This document shows positions 16,163-23,401 of a stretch of 55,958 nucleotides of DNA, piece after piece. Origin of the DNA: Pseudonocardia humida (GTDB lineage: Bacteria; Actinomycetota; Actinomycetes; Mycobacteriales; Pseudonocardiaceae); contig NZ_JAGSOV010000089.1 of the NCBI RefSeq assembly GCF_023898865.1, forward strand, positions 1-55,958, read 5' to 3'. Each line of letters opens with the position of its first letter. Within the stretch, counting starts at the first letter, position 1. The notes below the pieces were generated by a model. The model saw nothing but the letters and a program-made list of their open reading frames with translations, was not told the origin of the DNA and searched no databases. Made by a program: the position numbers and the translations under genes.

Positions 16163-16639
16163 TCACGCCGGCGCCGGCTCCAGTCCCTGCGCCTCGCGCA
16201 GCTCCGGGAAGTCGGCGAGGCTGCCCCGCAGCACGTCGCGGATCGTCGTGGACTCCAGCACACGGCACATCGCCCGGGTCGCCTCGTCGTACACCTCGGT
16301 CAGCGTCGATGCGATGCCGTGGCCGACGTAGCACTCGGCATCCGGCGACGCCGCGTGCATCCCGAAGATCGGCTCGGCACCCGTTGCCCGGTACACGTCG
16401 AGCAGGGTGATCTCGCCGGCATCGCGGGTGAGCACCCATCCCCCGCTGCGCCCCCGGATCGACTCCACCAGCCCGGCGTCGCGCAGCTCCCCGAGGCACC
16501 GGCGGATCACGACCGGGTTGGTGTTCACGCTCGTCGCGATGCGCTGCGACGTCGCGATCTCCTTGTCCGTGCCCCGCCGGTCGAACGCCATCCACGTGAG
16601 CACGTGCACGGCCGTGGTCATCCGGGAGTTGGCACTCAT
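16163..16639 (-). CDS. Rrf2-family transcriptional regulator lacking the Fe-S cysteine triad
   Basis: This is a 158-residue winged-helix repressor. The helix-turn-helix covers VLTWMAFDRRGTDKEIATSQ and then IATSVNTNPVVIRRCLGELR, and the wing is GRSGGWVLTR. This is the standard Rrf2/YwnA N-terminus. Only two cysteines occur (RRCLG and AECYVG, with a third in AMCRV), and they are not arranged as the CX5-8CX5-7C cluster of IscR or NsrR, so a non-cluster sensing mode is likely. The start at 16639 lies immediately beside a strong double palindrome (16648-16698) and the gene is divergent from a GyrI-like gene. It probably represses both itself and that gene (inference). Confidence 0.85.
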   Translation of the reverse strand: MSANSRMTTAVHVLTWMAFDRRGTDKEIATSQRIATSVNTNPVVIRRCLGELRDAGLVESIRGRSGGWVLTRDAGEITLLDVYRATGAEPIFGMHAASPDAECYVGHGIASTLTEVYDEATRAMCRVLESTTIRDVLRGSLADFPELREAQGLEPAPA

Positions 16640-16647
16640 GGACTCAA

Positions 16648-16698
16648 ATGTAACAGCTTGTGCTACATTCGAATGTCACTGCTTCACTTACATTCGAA
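16648..16698. promoter_or_regulatory. Operator cluster for the divergent Rrf2-like regulator
   Basis: Three overlapping symmetries occur just upstream of the regulator. ATGTAAC (16648-16654) pairs with GCTACAT (16662-16668). ACATTCGAATGT (16665-16676) is a perfect 12-bp palindrome. TTCGAATGT (16668-16676) pairs with ACATTCGAA (16690-16698). The low GC content of this segment stands out from its surroundings. The position suggests autoregulation. Confidence 0.75.
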
Positions 16699-16706
16699 GG
16701 CCGCAC

Positions 16707-16808
16707 GTGGGACAGCTCGACGACGAGGTCGCCCTCGACGCCGCGGTCGAGGAGATCGGCCCCGCCGCGACCGGCGCGGTCGCCGACGTGGGCAGCCTCG
16801 CCGCCTGA
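16707..16808 (+). CDS. Possible 33-residue peptide between operator and GyrI-like gene
   Basis: From a GTG at 16707 the frame gives MGQLDDEVALDAAVEEIGPA and ends GAVADVGSLAA. It is acidic and Ala-rich, stops 44 bases before the next start, and is the first translatable unit after the operator. There is no clear ribosome site. It may be a leader peptide, a remnant of a lost gene or a chance frame. Confidence 0.25.
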   Translation: MGQLDDEVALDAAVEEIGPAATGAVADVGSLAA

Positions 16809-16852
16809 CCCGACCGGACACACCAGCCACGAACCAGCACGGAGGCCCCGCC

Positions 16853-17386
16853 ATGACCGTCCCCACCCCGCACGCCCCCGACGAGCCCGAGATCACGACC
16901 ATCGGTGCCGCGACCTTCCTGTCCCTGACCGGGCACGGCCGCCCGGGAACCGAGCGCTTCTACGCCGGGAAGTCCGCGCTCAGCGCCGCGGCCGCCCGGC
17001 TCGGCCACCCCGGGCCCATCGAGATCCTCTACTGGTACGGCCCCGAACACGGCGACATCGGCATCGCCCGCTTCTACTGGACCGCCCCGCTCGACGCCCT
17101 GCGGTACCGGATGCTCGTCCGCGTCCCCGACGACACCGTCCTGCCCGAGGATCTCGAACGCGACCAGCAGATGAGCCTGTTCAGGATGACCGAGGGAACG
17201 GTCGTCCAGATCGTGCACCACGGCCCGTTCGCCGACGAGGACAAGACCCTCGCCCGGCTCGGCGCGTTCGCCGACGCGCACGGCCTGCGCCGCAGCGGGC
17301 CCCACCACGAGATCCACCTCGACGCCTTCGGCCCGCACACACCGCAGGCCGGACTGCGCACGATCCTGCGCGATCCCGTCGCCTGA
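16853..17386 (+). CDS. GyrI-like small-molecule-binding protein
   Basis: This 177-residue protein has the GyrI-like/effector-binding fold. It contains FLSLTGHGRPGTERFYAGKS, IGIARFYWTAPLDALRYRML and GTVVQIVHHGPFADEDKTLA, ending with HHEIHLDAFGPHTPQAGLRT. Stand-alone members bind hydrophobic drugs or lipophilic compounds and some act as hydrolases or sequestering proteins. Here the gene is divergent from the Rrf2-like regulator across a palindromic operator, which suggests it is induced by a compound that the regulator senses (inference). GGAGG lies seven bases before the ATG. Confidence 0.82.
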   Translation: MTVPTPHAPDEPEITTIGAATFLSLTGHGRPGTERFYAGKSALSAAAARLGHPGPIEILYWYGPEHGDIGIARFYWTAPLDALRYRMLVRVPDDTVLPEDLERDQQMSLFRMTEGTVVQIVHHGPFADEDKTLARLGAFADAHGLRRSGPHHEIHLDAFGPHTPQAGLRTILRDPVA

Positions 17387-17458
17387 TCACGGCCACCCGA
17401 CCACGAGAGGCGACGACGATGCTCGTCCTGGAACCGAAACCCCCTTGAGCACCGACCA

Positions 17459-17541
17459 CGACGCACCGTCATCGCCGTCGACCTGCCCGGCCTCGGGGAC
17501 AGCACCGGCGAGCTGCCCGCCCACGACAAGCGCACACCGGC
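17459..17541 (+). pseudogene. Alpha/beta-hydrolase remnant
   Basis: The plus frame reads RRTVIAVDLPGLGDSTGELP and then AHDKRT, the strand-3 and cap-entry region of epoxide-hydrolase-type alpha/beta hydrolases. No start, nucleophile or C-terminus is present. A nine-codon frame starting at 17419 precedes it and is probably the residue of a junction. Confidence 0.45.
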
Positions 17542-17824
17542 AACTGTCGGCTCCTCGACCCGTTCTCGGCCTTGACCGGAGCGGCGGTCCACCACGTCGA
17601 TCCTTGCTGGGTACCGGCGTCGCGCTCCTTCCCCAGCACAATCCGATCAGCGTAGTCGCCCCGACCGGTGTCGCCGCCGAGAACGGTGATACCGATCAGC
17701 TGGGCGATCCACCGCCGGGCCGGCGGCGATCATCTGGCGGTCAGGGTGATCTTGGAGCGCTTCTCGGGGGCGTACGGCCTCAGGGACACTGTCGGCAAAG
17801 CATCACAAGCGGCTACCCAACGCG

Positions 17825-17878
17825 AGGCGTGTGGTCAGTGCGCAACTCCCCCTCCGACACACTCGCTAGCCACACGCG
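17825..17878 (-). repeat. Dispersed recombinase-linked repeat, copy D, with hairpin
   Basis: GCGTGTGG at 17827-17834 and its complement CCACACGC near 17869-17876 form a long imperfect stem. The loop contains gcaactccccctccgacaca. As in copy C, the minus-strand reading ends in GGGVAH and a stop (TGA at 17835-17837). It abuts the recombinase remnant that follows. Confidence 0.75.
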
Positions 17879-18020
17879 AAGGCAGTGTGGCTACACCCCT
17901 TCATCCGCAGGTAGATAGCGGACATCGAGATCGAGTTCCCGGTACAGCCGCGCGAGCTCTCCGGCTGCGCGCTCGATCACCGCACCGACGTCCCGAGCGC
18001 GTCGATCATTGCCTGTGCCC
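17835..18020 (-). pseudogene. Serine recombinase, C-terminal remnant (second copy)
   Basis: On the minus strand AQAMIDALG is followed, after a shift of frame, by GAVIERAAGELARLYRELDL and DVRYLPADEGV. This corresponds to the end of actinobacterial large serine recombinases, the same part as at 14916-15220 but from a diverged member. An early stop follows DEGV, and a further open stretch leads into repeat copy D. Confidence 0.6.
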
Positions 18021-18552
18021 ACCCGCCTCACCGATCAGGCCCGCCGGCTCGGACTTCAGCTCGTCCTCCCGACGGGGGCTGTGCTTGTCGCTTCCGCGTT
18101 CCACCTCGTGTCCTTCCGTCGGGTCCGACCGGCCTACCCCGGAACAGGGCCGCCACGCACATTCACGCGTCGCAGCCAGCCGAGCTCCGGGCCGACCGTG
18201 CGGGTTCTGCTCCGGCCGCGTCGAGGACGGGCACAGCGCCCGTCACGGGTCGAGCCCACCCGGCGATCATCCGATCCCCGGCACCGGCCAGGTACTCGCG
18301 GAAGATCGCCGTACCGCAGGGGCGGTGTCCTCGTCGGCCGCCGGCACGCGCAGCCGGAAGCCCTCGGCACTTCGCGGGTTCGGTGCGGCCCAGTCCACGG
18401 TCAAGCCGCGATCAGGCCGGCTACCCCGGCCGGACCGGCGCCGACAGCAGCAGGTGGACACGTCCCGTCGAAGGCATCACGCCGGTCAGAGCACGGGTCA
18501 GCGCTGTCATCGCCGGTCCGGTACTTCCGGGCCGCGCCGGCGATCCTCGCGA

Positions 18553-18867
18553 TCAGTGGAGTCCGGACCCGGGGGTCGGCTCCAACCGGACCACCGTTTC
18601 CGCCCTGCCCACCAGCGCGGAAACGGTGTCGATCACCGCCGCGCACCGGGGATGTCGATGGACGGCGTCCAGGATGCGGTCGCGGTCGGTGGCGTCCTCG
18701 AAGCGTCGAACCCAGACGAAGGCGTCCTCGTCGCCGATCACCGTGAACGCTCCCACCACGCGCATCCCCATCTCCTGGTGCAAGGGGATGACGGTCTCGT
18801 CCATGTAGCGGGCCAGTTCGGTGCCGCGGCCGGGACGGGCGTGCTCGGTGCGGATCTCGTAGAACAT
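18553..18867 (-). CDS. NIPSNAP-family protein
   Basis: This 104-residue dimeric alpha-beta barrel-type protein opens with MFYEIRTEHARPGRGTELAR. It contains VVGAFTVIGDEDAFVWVRRF, the typical second half of NIPSNAP proteins. These proteins are common next to catabolic and tailoring oxygenases, where some act as small-molecule-binding or monooxygenase-like accessories. GGAGAGG lies before the ATG. The gene is the last of four in a minus-strand operon, 25 bases after the SnoaL-like gene. Confidence 0.85.
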   Translation of the reverse strand: MFYEIRTEHARPGRGTELARYMDETVIPLHQEMGMRVVGAFTVIGDEDAFVWVRRFEDATDRDRILDAVHRHPRCAAVIDTVSALVGRAETVVRLEPTPGSGLH

Positions 18868-18892
18868 CGGTGCCTCTCCTTCCCGGCAGCCG

Positions 18893-19423
18893 TCAGGGCC
18901 GGGCTGCGCTGCGGGCGGCAGCGAGCGCGTAGGCGTCCGGAGACCCTTCCCACGGCCCGGTGCGCATCACGGTCCAGTGGGTGATCAGCCAGCGTCCGCC
19001 GACCTTGCGGAGCCCGAGCCGCCAGTAGCCGCGCATCGTGCAGTGGTCGACGACGCCGGGTTCCGCGGGGACGTGGTGGTAGGCCACCATGTGCGTGCGG
19101 CACTCGGCCTCGTCGCCGGAGAGCCGCACGAGGAGGTTCGAGGCGGCGTGGTGGGTGCAGTCGAAGCCCGTCAGCACCCCACGGGCCAGCTCGACCAGGT
19201 CGGCGGCCGCCATGGTCGTCGGCGGCCTGCCGAAGTGGTGGGTCGACAGGTCCAGGAGGACCTCATCGGCGAACAGCCGCCGCAGGGCGGCCCAGTCCCG
19301 GTCGTCCTGAGCGTGGGCGAGACCGGCGACGACGTCGGCGACAGCCACCCGGTCCACCAGGTCCTCCAGTGCGCTCACGCGCAGAGCTGCTGTGTCGACC
19401 GGTTCGCTCGCAAGCTCGCTCAC
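18893..19423 (-). CDS. SnoaL-like (NTF2-fold) protein
   Basis: This 176-residue protein has the SnoaL_4/NTF2 cone fold: LEDLVDRVAVADVVAGLAHA with DDRDWAALRRLFADEVLLDL, then HHAASNLLVRLSGDEAECRT and KVGGRWLITHWTVMRTGPWE. Members act as dehydratases, isomerases, cyclases or ring-hydroxylating dioxygenase small-subunit relatives. The GTG start at 19423 overlaps the stop of the CocE gene as GTGA (19420-19423), so the two are translationally coupled. A similar protein is encoded at 44366-44878. Confidence 0.85.
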   Translation of the reverse strand: MSELASEPVDTAALRVSALEDLVDRVAVADVVAGLAHAQDDRDWAALRRLFADEVLLDLSTHHFGRPPTTMAAADLVELARGVLTGFDCTHHAASNLLVRLSGDEAECRTHMVAYHHVPAEPGVVDHCTMRGYWRLGLRKVGGRWLITHWTVMRTGPWEGSPDAYALAAARSAARP

Positions 19424-21216
19424 ACCCGTGCCTCCGCTTCCGTGGCTGCCATGGGGTGTCCCGCGGCCGGCGGCTCGATCACCGGCAGGACCAAGCGGCT
19501 GGGACGGGCCGGTCCGTGGTGGACCCGGTTGACCGCGACAGCCAGGTCGTCCTCGCCGTCGTCGGCGATCGTCCCGCCGGTGTTGGTGTTGCGGTCGTAG
19601 CGGGGGAAGTTGCTGCTGGAGACCTCGAGCCGGATGCGGTGCCCGGGCAGGAAGACGTTCGACGTGACGCACAGGTCGACGGTCAGCTCGTAGAGCGTCC
19701 CCGGCTCCAAGGGCTCCGGGTCGGTGAGCGACCTGCGGTAGCGGGCGCGCTGCACGCCCTCGCACAGCAGGATCGCCCTTCCGTCGGGGTGCACGTCGAC
19801 GAGCTTGCCGGTGAAGTCGGTGTCCGGCGCCGAGGAGGAGACGTGCAGTACCAGGGTGACGTGGCCGGTGACCTCGAGGGGCCGGTCGAGCACGGCGGTG
19901 GTGAAGCACAGCACGTCCTCGCGCCTCTCGATCGCCGCCTGGTCGGCCGGTCCGGGGTACGCGCCGGGCACGGCGGCGAGCACAGCGCCGCCCACGCTCG
20001 GAACCGGGCGGCGCGGGTCGTAGAGGAAGGTGTCGACCGCCTCCACCGGTGCGGCATCGCGCGTCAGGACACCGTCGCCGGCAGCGGTGTTGGCGCGGCC
20101 GCCCCCGGCGAGGAAGAAGTCGGTGTACCGGGTGCCGGGTAACGGCCAGTCCACCTCGTCGCGCCACCGGTCGATGCCCATGACGAAGATCCGGATCCGG
20201 TGCGTCTCGTCGGGAGTCGCCGTCCTGCCGCGGACCCAGCGGTCGAAGAACCGGAGGTGCGCGGCGGTGACGTCGGCGGCCTTGATGCTGGCGTCGAGCC
20301 CGAACGACCGGTCGGGGAAGGTGCCGAGGTCGGCGCCGTCGGCGTGGCCCCAGGGGCCGATGAGCAGGCGCTGACCGTCGCGCGCCGCGGCGCTGCCCCC
20401 GTGGCGGCGCATCATCGTGTAGGACCGCACGGTCTCGCCGATGAACACGTCGTACCAGCCGCCCACGTGCAACGCCGGGACGGTGATGCTGCCGCACCGG
20501 TCGATCGCGGCGACCTGCGTCCAGAACGCATCCCGCTCCGGATGGCCGAGCACCTCGCTCACCCAGGGCAGGTAGCGGGTCATCACGCCGCGTTCGGCTA
20601 CCGGCAGCGGGTCGTGCAGCAGCCGGGGATCGGACAGGCCGGTCAGGAGCGCCCGGACGTCGGACGGGTCACCGCGGCCGTCGGCGAGGTCGCGGCGCAG
20701 GTTGCGCAGGGCCGAGAGCGTGCCCCAGGTCAGGACGGCGTCCTGCGACAACGCGCCGCCCGCGGAGTACCACGGTGCCCCGTACGGGTCGGCGGAGCTC
20801 ATCACCGGTGCGATCGCACGCAGCGCCGGGGGGCCGTGCACGGCCGCCTGCCACTGCGTGAAACCCATGTAGGACCCGCCCCACATGCCGACCGCGCCGT
20901 CGCACCACGACTGCCCGGCCAGCCACCCGAGGGTGTCGACACCGTCACTGCCCTCGTGGGCGTGCGGGACGAACGTCCCGGGCGAGCGGGAGGTCCCGCG
21001 GACGTCCTGCGCGACCACGGCGTACCCGGCCCCGACGAGGGCGAACACGTCCGGCAGCTTCGGGTTGCCGTACGTGCCGGCGTCGTCCTTGCCGTACGGG
21101 GTGCGGACCAGCAGCACGGGGAACGGTCCCGGCCCCTCGGGTCGCCAGACGTTGGTGGCGAGCGCGACACCGTCGCGCATCGGCACCGGCACGTCCACCT
21201 CCACGACGAACGTCAT
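19420..21216 (-). CDS. CocE/NonD-family hydrolase (X-Pro dipeptidyl-peptidase type)
   Basis: This is a 598-residue serine hydrolase of the CocE group. VPMRDGVALATNVWRPEGPG is the usual opening, the nucleophile serine is in GMWGGSYMGFTQWQAA, and RGTSRSPGTF is the oxyanion tyrosine-region equivalent. LIGPWGHADG begins the part carrying the catalytic histidine. The C-terminal jelly-roll domain runs from about residue 360 and includes LEVSSSNFPRYDRNTNTGGT. Such enzymes hydrolyse esters and amides of bulky substrates, the best known being cocaine. The ATG overlaps the monooxygenase stop as ATGA, and its own stop overlaps the SnoaL start, so three genes are tightly coupled. Confidence 0.92.
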   Translation of the reverse strand: MTFVVEVDVPVPMRDGVALATNVWRPEGPGPFPVLLVRTPYGKDDAGTYGNPKLPDVFALVGAGYAVVAQDVRGTSRSPGTFVPHAHEGSDGVDTLGWLAGQSWCDGAVGMWGGSYMGFTQWQAAVHGPPALRAIAPVMSSADPYGAPWYSAGGALSQDAVLTWGTLSALRNLRRDLADGRGDPSDVRALLTGLSDPRLLHDPLPVAERGVMTRYLPWVSEVLGHPERDAFWTQVAAIDRCGSITVPALHVGGWYDVFIGETVRSYTMMRRHGGSAAARDGQRLLIGPWGHADGADLGTFPDRSFGLDASIKAADVTAAHLRFFDRWVRGRTATPDETHRIRIFVMGIDRWRDEVDWPLPGTRYTDFFLAGGGRANTAAGDGVLTRDAAPVEAVDTFLYDPRRPVPSVGGAVLAAVPGAYPGPADQAAIERREDVLCFTTAVLDRPLEVTGHVTLVLHVSSSAPDTDFTGKLVDVHPDGRAILLCEGVQRARYRRSLTDPEPLEPGTLYELTVDLCVTSNVFLPGHRIRLEVSSSNFPRYDRNTNTGGTIADDGEDDLAVAVNRVHHGPARPSRLVLPVIEPPAAGHPMAATEAEARV

Positions 21217-22334
21217 GCCCGAACCGGGTGCTTCCCGGGGCGCTGCGGCTGCTGGGTGATCATCCAGTGGCTGAACGCGACGTAGTGCCGGGCGAACTCC
21301 TGCGGCGTGCGCGCGTGCTCGACCGCCGCCGACAGCCGCGCGACGTGGGCGTACCGCGGGATCTGGGTGGCCTCGTAGGCGGCCAGCGCGGCGGGCACGT
21401 CGTCGGTGGTGGTGAGCAGGCCGCTGAGCAGAGCGGCGTCCTCGATGCCCAGCGTCGCGCCGGCGGTGATGTGCGGTGACATCGCGTGGGCCGCGTCCCC
21501 GGCCAGTACCACCCGCGCGGAGACCCAGTGCGGCAGCGGTGGCACGACCATGATCTGGTTGTGCAGGATCTGCTCCTCGGGGGTCGCGGCGATCAGGTCG
21601 GCCAGGAGCGTGTCCCGTCCTCCCTCCTGGAGGTGGACGACCCGTTCCAGGGCCTGCTGCTTCCGGGTGCCGGTCAGCGGGGGCGAGTCGAACTGGTTCA
21701 GCAGCCAGTAGACGTTCCCGTCGTAGGTGCGCACGTACCCGCCCCGGCAGCGGTCGTGGCCCAGGATCAGCCGGTTCTCGCGCACCGCGGTGCCGGTGGC
21801 CGGGATGACTGCGCGCCAGGCGTGGTGGCCGGGGTGCTCCTGCGCCGCGGAGCCGGGCACCAGTTGCGCGCGCACCGCCGAGTACGCGCCGTCCGCCCCG
21901 ACGAGCACGTCGGCGTCCTCGCTGGTGCCGTCGGTCAACCGGACCGTGACGTGGTCGTCGTGCTCGTCGTACGCCTGGAACCCGGTGGCCAGGCGGATGC
22001 GCTCGCGTCCCACGGCGTCGGCGAGCAGATCGGTCAGCTTCGCCCGGTGCACCAGCAGGTACCGGTGGTCGTCGGCATCGAATCCCGGGGTCTCGAGCAG
22101 CCGCCCGGCCGGGTCGTGGAAGTACATCTCGCTGGGCTTGCCGATGGCGCGCACCTGGTCGCCGATGCCGAGCTCGTCGAACACCGCCAGCGCGTTGGCC
22201 CAGAGCCCCAGCCCCGCGCCGGCGGCGCGGATCTCCGGCGCGTGCTCGTGGACCACGACATCGACCCCGGCGCGGCGCAGCGCGAGCCCACTGGTCAGGC
22301 CCACGATCCCACCGCCGATCACCACAGCTCGCAT
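21213..22334 (-). CDS. FAD-dependent aromatic-ring-type monooxygenase
   Basis: This is a 373-residue single-component flavin hydroxylase of the salicylate/6-hydroxynicotinate hydroxylase type. The dinucleotide motif VIGGGIVGL is at 5-13, DVLVGADGAYSAVR is near residue 145, and GDAAHAMSPHITAGATLGIE is the second FAD motif. NAD(P)H is the probable donor. The ATG at 22334 overlaps the stop of a 14-residue leader frame (TGATG). It is the first enzyme gene of a four-gene operon and is divergent from a LysR regulator, the usual layout for inducible degradation. The substrate cannot be deduced; an ester or amide-bearing aromatic would fit the CocE partner (inference). Confidence 0.9.
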   Translation of the reverse strand: MRAVVIGGGIVGLTSGLALRRAGVDVVVHEHAPEIRAAGAGLGLWANALAVFDELGIGDQVRAIGKPSEMYFHDPAGRLLETPGFDADDHRYLLVHRAKLTDLLADAVGRERIRLATGFQAYDEHDDHVTVRLTDGTSEDADVLVGADGAYSAVRAQLVPGSAAQEHPGHHAWRAVIPATGTAVRENRLILGHDRCRGGYVRTYDGNVYWLLNQFDSPPLTGTRKQQALERVVHLQEGGRDTLLADLIAATPEEQILHNQIMVVPPLPHWVSARVVLAGDAAHAMSPHITAGATLGIEDAALLSGLLTTTDDVPAALAAYEATQIPRYAHVARLSAAVEHARTPQEFARHYVAFSHWMITQQPQRPGKHPVRA

Positions 22335-22378
22335 CACAGGCCACCCCTGGTCGTGTACCGGGAGGTTCTCGATCCCAT
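22334..22378 (-). CDS. 14-residue leader peptide before the monooxygenase gene
   Basis: From the ATG at 22378, preceded by GGAGGAGG, the frame reads MGSRTSRYTTRGGL. It ends with TGA whose A is the first base of the monooxygenase ATG. The monooxygenase itself has only a weak ribosome site, so its translation may depend on the leader. The start region of the leader is also found at the DedA gene (24202) because the whole promoter segment is duplicated. Confidence 0.6.
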   Translation of the reverse strand: MGSRTSRYTTRGGL

Positions 22379-22475
22379 CGCGTCCTCCTCCGTCGGGTGC
22401 CGACGGTAGGAACCGCAGCCGATTGACACCAGTGCAACCTTGGTACAGAGCGCTTTCACCAATGATAATCGGCAG
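22376..22475. promoter_or_regulatory. Divergent LysR/monooxygenase regulatory region, copy 1
   Basis: About 100 bases lie between the leader start and the LysR GTG. The segment contains TTGGT (22440-22444) and ACCAA (22458-22462), an interrupted dyad of the kind bound by LysR proteins. It matches a second copy at 24200-24298 along nearly its whole length, for example gccgacggtagga and caccagtgcaacc. Confidence 0.7.
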
Positions 22476-23396
22476 GTGGACCACGTCGACCTGAACCTGA
22501 TCGAGGCGCTGGACGCGCTGCTCGCCGAGAACAGCGTCACGAAGGCCGCGGCGCGCCTGCACACCTCGGCACCCGCGATGAGCCGCGCCCTGGGCCGGCT
22601 GCGGCGCGCCTTCGACGACCCGCTCCTCGTGCGTGCCGGACGCGATCTCGTGCCCACTCCCCGGGCCCTGGAACTGCGCGGTGAGGTGCACGCGGTCGCC
22701 ACCCGGGCGCGTGCGCTGTTCGCGCCGTCGAACACCGCCGATCCGCGGAGCGCGGTGCGCATGTTCGACCTGCAGGTCACCGACATGCTGTCCACGACGT
22801 TCATCCCGGCGCTCATCGACGACCTGCGGGTCCAGGCGCCGGGGATCTCGCTGCGGCTGCGGCCGGAGAACCTCGAGGACACCCCGGCCCTGCGCGAAGG
22901 ACTGGTGGACCTGGAGATCGGGATGATCCGCCCGGGCGATCCGGAGATCCGCTCGGAGACGCTCGTCACGGAGACGCTGATCGGCGCGGTGCGGCCGGAC
23001 CACCCACTCGCGGGGGCGAACGCCGTCACGCCGCAGCGGTTCGCCGCGGCCGACCACGTCGTCGTGTCGCGGCGCGGGAGGGTCCACGGCCCGATCGACG
23101 ACCAGCTCGCCGACCGGGCCCTGCACCGGCGCGTGGTCGCCGTCGTACCCAGCTTCGCGAGCGCGCTGTTCCTGGCCCGCGAGACCGACGTCGTCTGCGT
23201 CGCCCCGGCGGGGCTGGGACGGCCGATGCTGGACGCACTCGGCCTGCGCACCTTCCCGATCCCCCTGCGACTGCCACCCGTGACGATCGCCATGGCGTGG
23301 CATCCGCGCAACCACCACGACCGCACGCACCAGTTGCTGCGCGAGCGCACCCGCCGCATCATGGCCGCCGCCGCCGACGCCAGCGCGCAGGAGTGA
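22476..23396 (+). CDS. LysR-family transcriptional regulator
   Basis: This is a 306-residue activator-type regulator. The N-terminal winged helix reads VDLNLIEALDALLAENSVTK, AAARLHTSAPAMSRALGRLR and DPLLVRAGRDLVPTPRA, as in NodD/NahR-type LysR proteins. The effector-binding domain follows from about residue 90. The GTG at 22476 was chosen so that the protein opens just before VDLNLIEAL, the customary start. It is divergent from the monooxygenase operon across a shared 100-base control region and most likely activates that operon in response to its substrate (inference). Confidence 0.92.
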   Translation: MDHVDLNLIEALDALLAENSVTKAAARLHTSAPAMSRALGRLRRAFDDPLLVRAGRDLVPTPRALELRGEVHAVATRARALFAPSNTADPRSAVRMFDLQVTDMLSTTFIPALIDDLRVQAPGISLRLRPENLEDTPALREGLVDLEIGMIRPGDPEIRSETLVTETLIGAVRPDHPLAGANAVTPQRFAAADHVVVSRRGRVHGPIDDQLADRALHRRVVAVVPSFASALFLARETDVVCVAPAGLGRPMLDALGLRTFPIPLRLPPVTIAMAWHPRNHHDRTHQLLRERTRRIMAAAADASAQE

Positions 23397-23401
23397 CCGG
23401 G

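Larger units (their letters stand above)
17387..18552. other. Long gap with hydrolase and recombinase remnants
   Basis: The gap holds a short alpha/beta-hydrolase remnant (17459-17541), repeat copy D (17825-17878) and a recombinase C-terminal remnant (17835-18020). From 18021 to 18552 both strands are free of any peptide I recognise, although the minus strand is open for about 65 codons near 18267-18461. No RNA gene or terminator was recognised. Confidence 0.55.

Noticed and set aside
2541..17878. The dispersed repeat as antisense of a serine or leucine tRNA end
   Set aside because: The reading resembles SEGG-type peptides sometimes produced by antisense tRNA, but no cloverleaf, CCA end or anticodon arm could be drawn at any copy.
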